From: Capsaspora owczarzaki ATCC 30864
Taxonomy: Eukaryota; Opisthokonta; Filasterea
Length of the DNA stretch: 64,000 nt
Reading direction: 5' to 3'
Assembly (NCBI RefSeq): GCF_000151315.2
Contig: NW_011887292.1
Span: 2,395,181-2,459,180 of the forward strand
Both the position numbers and the translations under genes were made by a program. The notes beneath the pieces were generated by a model. It saw only the letters and a list, made by a program, of their open reading frames with translations, was not told the DNA's origin and did not search any database. Positions within the stretch are counted from its first letter, which is position 1, and the number at the start of each line of letters is the position of its first letter. Positions 56,611-64,000 of this stretch are shown one piece after another.

Positions 56611-59361
56611 CTACTCGAGGTGGAAGTAGCCCACGGAGCGCAAGTAAATACCATCAGGCTCGGAGCGCACAATGTGCACCTTGAGCCGGATGCGCGCGGA
56701 AAACCCAGACCGCGTGAGCAAGGTAAACGAGCATTCGTAGTATGCCACGCGAGAATGCACAGACACGAGGTGGCAGAGCGCTGCGAGGGCGGCGTCGCGT
56801 GTGTCGAGAAGACTGCAGAGCATGCGAAGGTCTTCGATAATTTCTTGGAACGAGTAGCCCGAAAGCTTGCACAAAGCGTCGTTCGCATCAATAACTTGCG
56901 CATTAATGTCCCAGACACAGCTGGGCCATGCCATGCCACGCTCGTCGACACCGCCGCCGGGCACGTAGCGTGGAATGGCGCCCGACGAGAAGAATTTCGG
57001 TCGGATGCGCTCCCACAGCAGCAGCGATTCGCGCACGCCAGTCATGAGCGACTGTCTGAGGGCCGGGTTGCGCTTGTTGCTGCGATACATGAGAATAGTC
57101 TTGCGCATGTCTGCCAGCAACGCAAGCAGTCGTTGAACCGAGATATCGCCAGCTTGGAACCATGCTTGGTCTGCGCACAAAACCTTGACACACCGACCGT
57201 CTTTGCTACTACTGGAAAGGTCGGAGATGGGTGAGCTTGGTCTGCTGATCAGGCTGGAAGACAGCTCGCTAGTAACGCCAAAGGCTGATTCGCTTCGTTG
57301 AATGAGCGCTCTGGTCTTGCGGGACGAACCCTTCAAAAAGTCCGTGACAGGGTCGCCTTGGAAGTCTGGCATGAATACAAACACATTCTTGCACCGCAGT
57401 TCGTTCTCTGAAATGTATGGGATGGGCCGCGGAATCCGGGGAATAGTGAGCCGACGGTCGTTTTCGTCCGCAGCGTCTGTCGACGAGGGCGACGAGGCGA
57501 GGGACGAGCTTGCGGTGGGCGAGATGGGCTCCAAGCCCGACGGTTGCCGCTGTCCACTCGGTGGTTGCGGTGCCGGCTCGAGCATGCGCTGGCTCTCGCG
57601 CTGCTGCAGCTGCCTGAGCAGGTGCGAGAACGGGAGATGCTGCTTGGGATGGCTCACCAACTCGTGGGCAAGATAATTGGCCGGTGAGAACTCCTGCCCA
57701 GCGCCACCCGACGTTGCGGCCGTGAATGAAGCGTTTGGCATGGCAACGGGGGCTTGGGAAATGGCACCCGGAGGATGTGGATGTGTCGCATCAACAACCA
57801 TGTCCGGCAAGGCACTTAGTGGGTTGTGTGATAGTACGCCGCTCGCCAGTGACGACTGCAATAGCGCAGCCTCATCGTCATCCAGCAAGGCAATGAATTG
57901 CATGCCCGAGTCTGCCAGGTTTGCGCCAGAGCTTGTTTCGCTGCTGGCTTTCAAGGAAAGGGTGTCAAACGGCAAATCATCCGAGTTGGCCGCATCCAAA
58001 CTGGAGCTGAATGCAGCCTGTCGCGCGTAGCCGAGGGGATCTAATGCGGTCGCCAAGCCAGCAGCACCGGAGGACGATAACGAGTTGAGAAAGCTCTGGA
58101 ACGGAGATGCCGTAGGTGCGCTTGCGCTTGGCGGAGCGCTGAGGGCCGAAAAGGGGTCGACGCCCTTGCCAAAGCCAGAAGAGTGTTGCTGTTGTTGTTG
58201 TTGTTGTGGATGCTGGTATTGCTGCTCCTGGCCCGTCGTCGCCGTCGTAGTAGTGGATGGAGTGGNNNNNNNNNNNNNNNNNNNNNNNNNNNNNNNNNNN
58301 NNNNNNNNNNNNNNNNNNNNNNNNNNNNNNNNNNNNNNNNNNNNNNNNNNNNNNNNNNNNNNNNNNNNNNNNNNNNNNNNNNNNNNNNNNNNNNNNNNNN
58401 NNNNNNNNNNNNNNNNNNNNNNNNNNNNNNNNNNNNNNNNNNNNNNNNNNNNNNNNNNNNNNNNNNNNNNNNNNNNNNNNNNNNNNNNNNNNNNNNNNNN
58501 NNNNNNNNNNNNNNNNNNNNNNNNNNNNNNNNNNNNNNNNNNNNNNNNNNNNNNNNNNNNNNNNNNNNNNACGGCTGTTCCGATCGTCATTGAACTGGTG
58601 GCGTGCTCGAGCAAATCTTGCAGCGGCAAGGATGGGATGCTCGCGGCGGCCGTGTTTGACAATGCTGCAAAGGCTGCACTTGCGCCTGGGGGCACAGGCG
58701 CGGTGTCGTCCTCCAGCATGAGCATCACATCGCTTCCGGGACCGTCGCGCGCAACCGAGACGGCTCGCAAGCGCACGTTGGCTCCCATCGCCTGCAACTC
58801 GCGCAGTCGTGCTTGGATTTCTGGGTATGGAAGTGCGGCAGGCGTGGCTGAGGCGGAGGCAGAGCTGCCAGAGCTTGAATGGCGCTTGGCTTGGTCGACA
58901 CCCAAGCCCCGGTTGGACGGCCGTGCGTGCTTCCCAGCTGCATCCCCGCTGCCGCCACTGCCTGCGTTGGACAGTCCGCGTGCGGCACTCACACCAGCGC
59001 CCAGACCCCCCGCGCTGCCCGTGACGGGTGGCTTGGACGACGCGTTGTGCGGCTTGACCAACACGGCGTCCTTGCAGTCCGTGTAGCCGAGCCGGATGCA
59101 TCGGGTGCAGGGTCGCTCCATGGAGCACGCCTTGTGCCCGTCTCTGCATCGCGAGCACGAGATGGCAACGTTCTTGCGCCTCGGGCGGCGCTGCTGCTGG
59201 TTTGGGTCGTCTTCCTCGGGCGAATCGTGCAGCAGTTGCAGGTGATCAGCAGCAGCAGAACCATTGCCCATTGACGACGAGAAGCGCTCTGCGTCGTCCA
59301 CCGCCGCCGCGCCCCGTGCCATTGCCGGCGCAACCAACGCAGCAGCCGAGACGCTTGACAT
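56611..59361 (-). CDS. Zn2Cys6 plus PAS transcription factor (ERT1/AcuK-like), interrupted by an assembly gap
   Basis: The first ATG in frame is at 59361. The frame runs to a stop at 56611, passing 305 N at 58266-58570, with both flanks in the same frame (about 916 residues if the gap size is right). Near the N terminus, residues 69-96 form a GAL4-type binuclear zinc cluster with six cysteines spaced C-x2-C-x6-C-x5-C-x2-C-x7-C (CSRCRDGHKAC, then CTRCIRLGYTDC). The C-terminal about 130 residues form a PAS domain (WPSCVWDINAQVIDANDALC, then SGYSFQEIIEDL). That combination defines the fungal ERT1/AcuK/AcuM regulators of gluconeogenesis and respiration. The middle is low-complexity with His/Gln runs. 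The preceding frame is open upstream to 59505 without ATG. An intron could hide in the gap. Confidence 0.85.
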   Translation of the reverse strand: MSSVSAAALVAPAMARGAAAVDDAERFSSSMGNGSAAADHLQLLHDSPEEDDPNQQQRRPRRKNVAISCSRCRDGHKACSMERPCTRCIRLGYTDCKDAVLVKPHNASSKPPVTGSAGGLGAGVSAARGLSNAGSGGSGDAAGKHARPSNRGLGVDQAKRHSSSGSSASASATPAALPYPEIQARLRELQAMGANVRLRAVSVARDGPGSDVMLMLEDDTAPVPPGASAAFAALSNTAAASIPSLPLQDLLEHATSSMTIGTAXXXXXXXXXXXXXXXXXXXXXXXXXXXXXXXXXXXXXXXXXXXXXXXXXXXXXXXXXXXXXXXXXXXXXXXXXXXXXXXXXXXXXXXXXXXXXXXXXXXXXXXTPSTTTTATTGQEQQYQHPQQQQQQQHSSGFGKGVDPFSALSAPPSASAPTASPFQSFLNSLSSSGAAGLATALDPLGYARQAAFSSSLDAANSDDLPFDTLSLKASSETSSGANLADSGMQFIALLDDDEAALLQSSLASGVLSHNPLSALPDMVVDATHPHPPGAISQAPVAMPNASFTAATSGGAGQEFSPANYLAHELVSHPKQHLPFSHLLRQLQQRESQRMLEPAPQPPSGQRQPSGLEPISPTASSSLASSPSSTDAADENDRRLTIPRIPRPIPYISENELRCKNVFVFMPDFQGDPVTDFLKGSSRKTRALIQRSESAFGVTSELSSSLISRPSSPISDLSSSSKDGRCVKVLCADQAWFQAGDISVQRLLALLADMRKTILMYRSNKRNPALRQSLMTGVRESLLLWERIRPKFFSSGAIPRYVPGGGVDERGMAWPSCVWDINAQVIDANDALCKLSGYSFQEIIEDLRMLCSLLDTRDAALAALCHLVSVHSRVAYYECSFTLLTRSGFSARIRLKVHIVRSEPDGIYLRSVGYFHLE
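58266..58570. other. Assembly gap (305 N)
   Basis: An unsequenced stretch inside the Zn2Cys6-PAS gene. The left edge is next to a Thr/Ala and Gln-rich simple-codon region, so the gap probably covers a repetitive coding tract that defeated assembly. The true length is unknown, although the flanks stay in one frame. Confidence 1.
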
Positions 59362-60462
59362 GCTTGACGACTCGACGGTTGAGGGGGGGTGTTTGTTTTG
59401 CTGGATGGAACGAAAGGCTGGGTTAAGACCAAAGGAATAGTGCTCGTTCTCTTCTTTTGTCTGTTTTGATCCAAACGAGTGATGACGCGTGCAGTTCAAG
59501 GTCAAGTCATTTCAAGGTCAAGTCATTTCAAGGTCAGGGTCAGGGTCAGGGTTGGTTTCGGGTCGGGTCGGTGCCGCGCTCTCGGCTTCTTTCACGCGTC
59601 GACCAAAAGGCAAAAAGGCGACAAAATTTGCACACACAAAAAGCGCGTTAAAAATGTTGGGGGTGACTTACTGTTGAGTGTTGAGGATGAAGACGTCAAC
59701 CCCTCCGCTTTGCTGGCTACTGGACCCCGTGGATGATATACACACGCACACGCACACGCACAGAAGCAGCAGGCACACGGCACACGGCACAGGGAGCAGC
59801 GAGTTCCAAAAAAAAAAAAAAAAGAGGCAAAAAAAAAGCGGGAAAAAAAAAAAAGCGGCTGCGCACGGGTCAGTCTGATGACGAAGCAGGAAGCAGGAAG
59901 CAGGGGAGGGGATGATGACTGCACTCTGATGACTGATGACTGATGATGACCTCTACGCTGAATGATTGGCGATGAATTTGCTGATGATGCTGCGTTTGAA
60001 AACCGAAACAATGGAGAACAGAAACGAAAAAAAAAAAAAAAAAAAAAAAACTGAAAAGAAAGAACGGCGAAAAAAAAAAATGAAACGTGATTTTTGTGGA
60101 GTTTCAAACAAAACTAATGGAAAATAAAAAATCAATTGTTTGATCGTGATTTTGATTGTTTGTTGTTTGTTGTTTGTTGTTTGTTGTTGGCTGAAAATCA
60201 CATGTAAAATGTCAAATGTCAAAAGCGTTCAACATGTGAAAATGTGCTGACAATTCAACTCTCAATACATTCAACGTTCTTCACCTGCAATCCAAATTGT
60301 CAAACAACTCTCGCTCCTCTCGTGCCTCTCGCTCCTCACTTCGACCAAACTGTCCATCATTCATGCTCATCTACAGTATGATCAAAACACTGCTTGTTGC
60401 TGCTGTCCGCTTTTTCGTCAAACTCCACTCACTCTTTCTTTTTCTATTCGCTTTTCGCCTGG
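59362..60462. promoter_or_regulatory. Divergent region Zn2Cys6-PAS / THADA
   Basis: A 1.1-kb head-to-head spacer. It contains the TCAAGGTCA tandem repeat (59495-59536), TCAGGG repeats, a GATGACT-rich segment (59910-59950), an A22 run at about 60029-60050 and a TTTGTTG repeat at 60157-60188. No further gene was seen. Confidence 0.5.
59495..59553 (+). repeat. 16-base tandem repeat containing TCAAGGTCA, then TCAGGG repeats
   Basis: TTCAAGGTCAAGTCAT occurs at 59495-59510 and 59511-59526, and a third partial copy, TTCAAGGTCA, is at 59527-59536. The sequence then changes to GGTCAGGGTCAGGGTCAGGG up to about 59551. It lies 135-190 bases upstream of the Zn2Cys6 start codon. Tandem arrangement suggests either slippage or a cluster of binding sites. 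Confidence 0.85.
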
Positions 60463-63400
60463 ATGCTGAATCCAACCAGCGGACATGCATGGACGCACGC
60501 GCGAGACGCCTTCCGCTCGCTGCTCGCACTGCACCCGCTCGAATTGCCACACGATGCTCGGCTCGGACTGCAGCGCTTTCTAGCACTCGATCAAGCATCA
60601 TCATCCACGCTGACGGCGATCAGCGAGCTCGAAACCGCGCTGAAACACATTGCCGCTCACTCTGCTCCTCATGGTGCGAATGCGAGTGCGGTTGCGCTGG
60701 CGACGGCGTTGATGCTGCTGCCAAGCTGCACAGCCAGCAGCACAGCCGGCACGGTCGACCCAGAGCGCGTCGGGTGGATGCGAACAGCCGCAGAGTCGCA
60801 CATGTTGCGCCCACTGCTCTCATCCCAAGCCAAACCACCTGTGTCATCGTCGTCATCATCATCATCATCATCATCGAACATCAGTCAGGATGCCATCGCA
60901 AGCACTCAGGCTGCTGCGACTGCAATCACACAGAAGACCGGCGCCAAGAATGCCGCCAAACCACCCAAACCAGCGGCTGCTGGGGCATCTCCCGAGCTGG
61001 CTCGAGCATTCCTCGAAACTGCATTGAGCGTTATTGAAAACCATCTGGCACACGACTCAAGCACCTTGTGCTCGCACACTCTGGAGACGCTCAGCTTGTG
61101 GTCGTCGCTGGTGGATCGCCACGCATCGACCATCGCCGCTGCCTGCACAGTGAGCAGTGGCGTACCGGCATTGTACACTCGCATTTTAGCCACGTCTGCC
61201 GCGACGCTGCGGTACCTCTTGGAGGGTTTGAAATCGGCGAGTCTGCGAATCCGAGAGTTGCTGCAGTCGAGTCTCAACCACCACCACCACCAGCAGCCTG
61301 AAGCCGCTCGCACACCAGTGGCCAACCTCAAGCACCTCAGCGAAGCCTTGCATTCGTCACTCAAGACGACATTGCAGCTGATTGCTCTTGGTGGTGGCGC
61401 ATTCCGCAACGCTGCGCCGCTCGCCAGTCTCGAAGAGCTTGCCCGCGCGCTTTTGCTGCTTGTCGCATCGCCGCTCATAACACGCGAGCCCCAGCAGTTT
61501 GCCCTGACTGCATGGCTGCATTTGCTGAGCTCAGCCCAAAACCCCGATCGTGCCGACCATGGTGACCAGACAGCGATCTGGGTGCGGACATTCTCTTCCC
61601 TGCTCGCGCCCTGGGCGGATCAGCCACTCACCGACCCATCTCCAACCACCCCCGAAGCCGCTCTGGCGACCCCTTTCACTGCCCCTTGCTTTGAGGCTCA
61701 CTGTTCGCCGTCGTCTCCTGCGGCAGCCATCACACTTGTGCGGGCATTGCTGGTGGCCTGCCCCTCGCGCATCCTGCTCGCCAGGGCAGTCCCGCAACAA
61801 GCCAATTGCCTCATTGTTCAAATTCTCCAGGTCATTTCGTGCTGCCTGACGCTCGGCTCGAGTGCCACCGCTGCCGTTCGCCACAGTGCCCTCCAAACCT
61901 TCCGCCTCTGGATTGAAACGCTCGTCGGCCTCTTCTCGGAAGCCGATCAGCGGGCGCCTTCTTTGGACCGCAGCGAGCACGTCCCTGTTGAACATGCGTC
62001 CTTGGCGTCCTTGGCGGCGAGCCTTCTCGAGGAGCAACGTGCAGCGCTTGTCACACGTGCCTTGTGGTCGCTTCCAGACTCTGTCACCTCTGATGCGGCT
62101 CAAGCCCTTCGTGCATACTTTTCCCTGATACCGCGTCTCACGCGCTTTGCTGGATGGCCAGTGGAGCATTCGTGGCGACAAATCCCTGCATTTTCGCTCT
62201 GCTTTACTCGGATTTGCCAAGCACCCACACTGTCTCGCCATCGCTATGCATTCCTGGCGGCGTTGGCGCCCTACATTGTCGTTCATGAGCTCTTGTCGGC
62301 GGTACCCAGCTTTCCATGGCAGCTCGTTTGTGCCCTGGCCTACGAACATTGCTGGTCGGTCGTCACGGATGCATACTCTGCTCTCTTGACATCCACACGC
62401 GCGGCTGCCTTGCTCACTGCGGACATTGGAGGACTGTCAAACCACTGGGCCGATGTATGGCTGCCCGCGTTTGCCGCTGGCTTGAATCTGCACCGGCGAG
62501 CCGATATTTCGCAGCACATTGCCACGGTTTGGGTCCCCGTCACGCTTCTGGCGATGCCGGAGGCGCTCGAGCCCCTCTGCCTGCACTTGCTTTCCGCGCA
62601 TCAATCAACGCTCAGTAACCTGTCGGTGACTGTTCGCAGCCCCAGCCCAACGTCGCTCGCCAGCTCGCTCGCAGCCCTAAACCACGATGCCGTGCTCGAT
62701 CTGGATCTGCTTCCTGCATGGAATGGAACGTCCTCTGACATGCAAGGCATGGATTTGGCCGCAGCTTCCTCACTGGCACAGTCAGCCAAGCCCGACTTTG
62801 CGCCTGCGCCCCTGGAAAGCCATCAGCAGCGAGCCGCTCGCGTGATTATGCTTGCGCTGCTCACTTGCGCCTCTTCCCTTCGCGCCAGCAAGATTTTGTG
62901 CTTGGCCGACTTTCCGGGCCTGTCTCATTCGCCAGCTGCTGCGACTACGACCACTTCTTTGGCCGGCAACTCCATCCTATCTCAGACTCTTGCCCAGCGT
63001 GTGGCGAGCCTGTTCACGCTTGATTTTATTGCCAGTGCTGCCACAAGTGGTGATCCTCTGGTGCAGGCCGCAACACTGACCTTTCTCGCTCCCGTGAAGG
63101 CGACCGAACCCTTGACCGTCCCTCTCCTGCAACTTTTCAGCACCGCCATGCACGCGTGTCTGAACACGTCCTTCCCGCCGCTGCGCTTTGCCCTCATTGG
63201 CAGTGCCCGTCGCATCTTCACCCTGGTTCGCGCGGCTGCGACCATCACCTTGCGAACCGTCACACACGAGTGGGGGGTCTTGAACAAGAAACAGGCAAAC
63301 GTGTCGCTGGAAAGTATCCTGGAGCGACACCAGTCGCAGGTCGAAATGTTGCGCGCCGGAAATGCATTTTTCGCGGAAACCCTTGACGTCTTGCTTGAAG

Positions 63401-64000
63401 GAATTGTTCCTGGATCCACCTTCCAGCGAACCACCATTGCTCTTTCGCTTCTCGCAGGCCTCGTGGATGTGTTGTTTGAAGGCATCGAGTCCGGGCCTAC
63501 TACCAATCATGCGGCCCTCGATTGCTGGCCGCAACCGATGCTCGCCAAGATGCACATTCCTGCAGAAGCAGACGCTCAGCTGCTTCGTCATCAGCTCTGG
63601 GTCCCGGTTGAGCCGCACTCTTCGCGCGTTGTCGCCACTCTCCTCCAGCACTTGGCGTACGACACGTTTGAAGTCAACCGCGCGCTTTCGCGGAATATGC
63701 TGAATGGCCACCTGCGTGCCGGCCATCTGCTTGCAGCGCTGCCTGCAGCTTCGCTCGCCTCGACCTCGGACGCTGATGTCCACCGTTCTGCCTCTGAAGC
63801 TACGTTCAGCTCCCGCTCGACCTCGTCCTCGACAAGCTCGGAATTCTCTCCCTCCGTCCTGTCGGGTCTCGAGCAGGCCTGCTCGTTGCGCGCGGCTACC
63901 AGCGATTCTGGAGTGCAACGCGTTGCTACTCTATTCAAGCTCCAACATGGCGCGTCTGTGGAGGACTCGCGGCAATTCCTCGCTCGGCTTGTGGCGATGG
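60463..64000 (+). CDS. THADA: THADA/Trm732-like HEAT-repeat protein, 5' part
   Basis: From ATG 60463 one frame stays open for 1179 codons to the window edge, with no intron so far. The first in-frame stop upstream is at 60379-60381. The protein is an all-helical, Ala/Leu-rich solenoid. A diagnostic stretch near residues 965-1010 reads NAFFAETLDVLLEGIVPGST, then FQRTTIALSLLAGLVDVLFE. It aligns by memory with the THADA segment of pattern SLFEALFPGSSY-RFSALTILGSIAEVF. The preceding SARRIFTLVRAAATITLR also fits. THADA, or yeast Trm732, pairs with the FTSJ1/Trm7 methyltransferase to 2'-O-methylate tRNA position 32. The DUF2428 core lies further downstream and should be outside the window. A poly-Ser run (TCA repeat at 60846-60873) and a His run (61279-61293) are lineage-specific inserts. 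Confidence 0.72.
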   Translation, partial: MLNPTSGHAWTHARDAFRSLLALHPLELPHDARLGLQRFLALDQASSSTLTAISELETALKHIAAHSAPHGANASAVALATALMLLPSCTASSTAGTVDPERVGWMRTAAESHMLRPLLSSQAKPPVSSSSSSSSSSSNISQDAIASTQAAATAITQKTGAKNAAKPPKPAAAGASPELARAFLETALSVIENHLAHDSSTLCSHTLETLSLWSSLVDRHASTIAAACTVSSGVPALYTRILATSAATLRYLLEGLKSASLRIRELLQSSLNHHHHQQPEAARTPVANLKHLSEALHSSLKTTLQLIALGGGAFRNAAPLASLEELARALLLLVASPLITREPQQFALTAWLHLLSSAQNPDRADHGDQTAIWVRTFSSLLAPWADQPLTDPSPTTPEAALATPFTAPCFEAHCSPSSPAAAITLVRALLVACPSRILLARAVPQQANCLIVQILQVISCCLTLGSSATAAVRHSALQTFRLWIETLVGLFSEADQRAPSLDRSEHVPVEHASLASLAASLLEEQRAALVTRALWSLPDSVTSDAAQALRAYFSLIPRLTRFAGWPVEHSWRQIPAFSLCFTRICQAPTLSRHRYAFLAALAPYIVVHELLSAVPSFPWQLVCALAYEHCWSVVTDAYSALLTSTRAAALLTADIGGLSNHWADVWLPAFAAGLNLHRRADISQHIATVWVPVTLLAMPEALEPLCLHLLSAHQSTLSNLSVTVRSPSPTSLASSLAALNHDAVLDLDLLPAWNGTSSDMQGMDLAAASSLAQSAKPDFAPAPLESHQQRAARVIMLALLTCASSLRASKILCLADFPGLSHSPAAATTTTSLAGNSILSQTLAQRVASLFTLDFIASAATSGDPLVQAATLTFLAPVKATEPLTVPLLQLFSTAMHACLNTSFPPLRFALIGSARRIFTLVRAAATITLRTVTHEWGVLNKKQANVSLESILERHQSQVEMLRAGNAFFAETLDVLLEGIVPGSTFQRTTIALSLLAGLVDVLFEGIESGPTTNHAALDCWPQPMLAKMHIPAEADAQLLRHQLWVPVEPHSSRVVATLLQHLAYDTFEVNRALSRNMLNGHLRAGHLLAALPAASLASTSDADVHRSASEATFSSRSTSSSTSSEFSPSVLSGLEQACSLRAATSDSGVQRVATLFKLQHGASVEDSRQFLARLVAM

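Noticed and set aside
59530-59553. TCAGGG repeats as an internal telomere relic
   Set aside because: Only three to four units, not the TTAGGG repeat, and they grow out of the adjacent TCAAGGTCA repeat.

Overview
The window is nuclear DNA from a eukaryote with a compact, intron-containing genome. Most genes carry short GT-AG introns, coding sequence is GC-rich, and introns and spacers are full of A/T homopolymers and microsatellites. One 305-base assembly gap lies at 58266-58570. The gene set is opisthokont-like and suggests a unicellular relative of animals, such as a filasterean like Capsaspora. It includes an animal-type MEGF8/attractin receptor, WBP2, CAMTA, a Vav-type calponin-homology RhoGEF and a Smaug-type SAM protein, beside a fungal-type Zn2Cys6-PAS regulator. 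That placement is inference, not proof.

Layout from left to right. Position 1-246 (-): start of a secreted SnoaL-like protein. 812-1526 (-): Nudix hydrolase. 1900-3214 (-): PRELI/SLMO lipid carrier. 3660-7362 (+): CPSF73, the mRNA 3'-end endonuclease. 7493-10384 (-): mitochondrial ribosomal protein mS35. 12487-15972 (+): diacylglycerol kinase. 16478-21356 (-): CH-DH-PH-LIM4 protein. 22514-23946 (+): membrane-anchored PMR5/TBL-like acyl-esterase with a frame break. 25363-30751 (+): poly-Q protein with two Smaug-like SAM domains. 31050-31361 (-): histone H4. 32352-33385 (-): single-pass ER-type membrane protein I do not recognise. 33644-37851 (-): CAMTA transcription factor. 38625-39662 (+): Vti1 SNARE. 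39969-41503 (-): WBP2. 42948-52184 (+): intronless 9.2-kb MEGF8-like receptor. 52498-54647 (-): NEK-like kinase. 54924-56341 (-): branched-chain aminotransferase. 56611-59361 (-): Zn2Cys6-PAS factor. 60463-64000 (+): THADA, cut by the window edge.

Genes alternate in divergent and convergent pairs with spacers of 0.1-2.1 kb and no operon-like grouping. Functionally this is a mixed housekeeping and signalling neighbourhood: RNA processing (CPSF73, THADA, Smaug-like), mitochondria (PRELI, mS35), membrane traffic and lipid signalling (Vti1, DGK), cytoskeletal Rho signalling (CH-DH-PH-LIM), a cell-surface receptor (MEGF8-like) and transcription (CAMTA, Zn2Cys6-PAS, WBP2, H4).

The most notable items are the Vav-like GEF whose C terminus is four LIM domains instead of C1-SH3-SH2-SH3, and the pre-animal-looking MEGF8 with both repeated halves, a PA14 insert and the conserved MASRP cytoplasmic motif. 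I saw no transposon, virus-derived element, tRNA, rRNA or CRISPR array.
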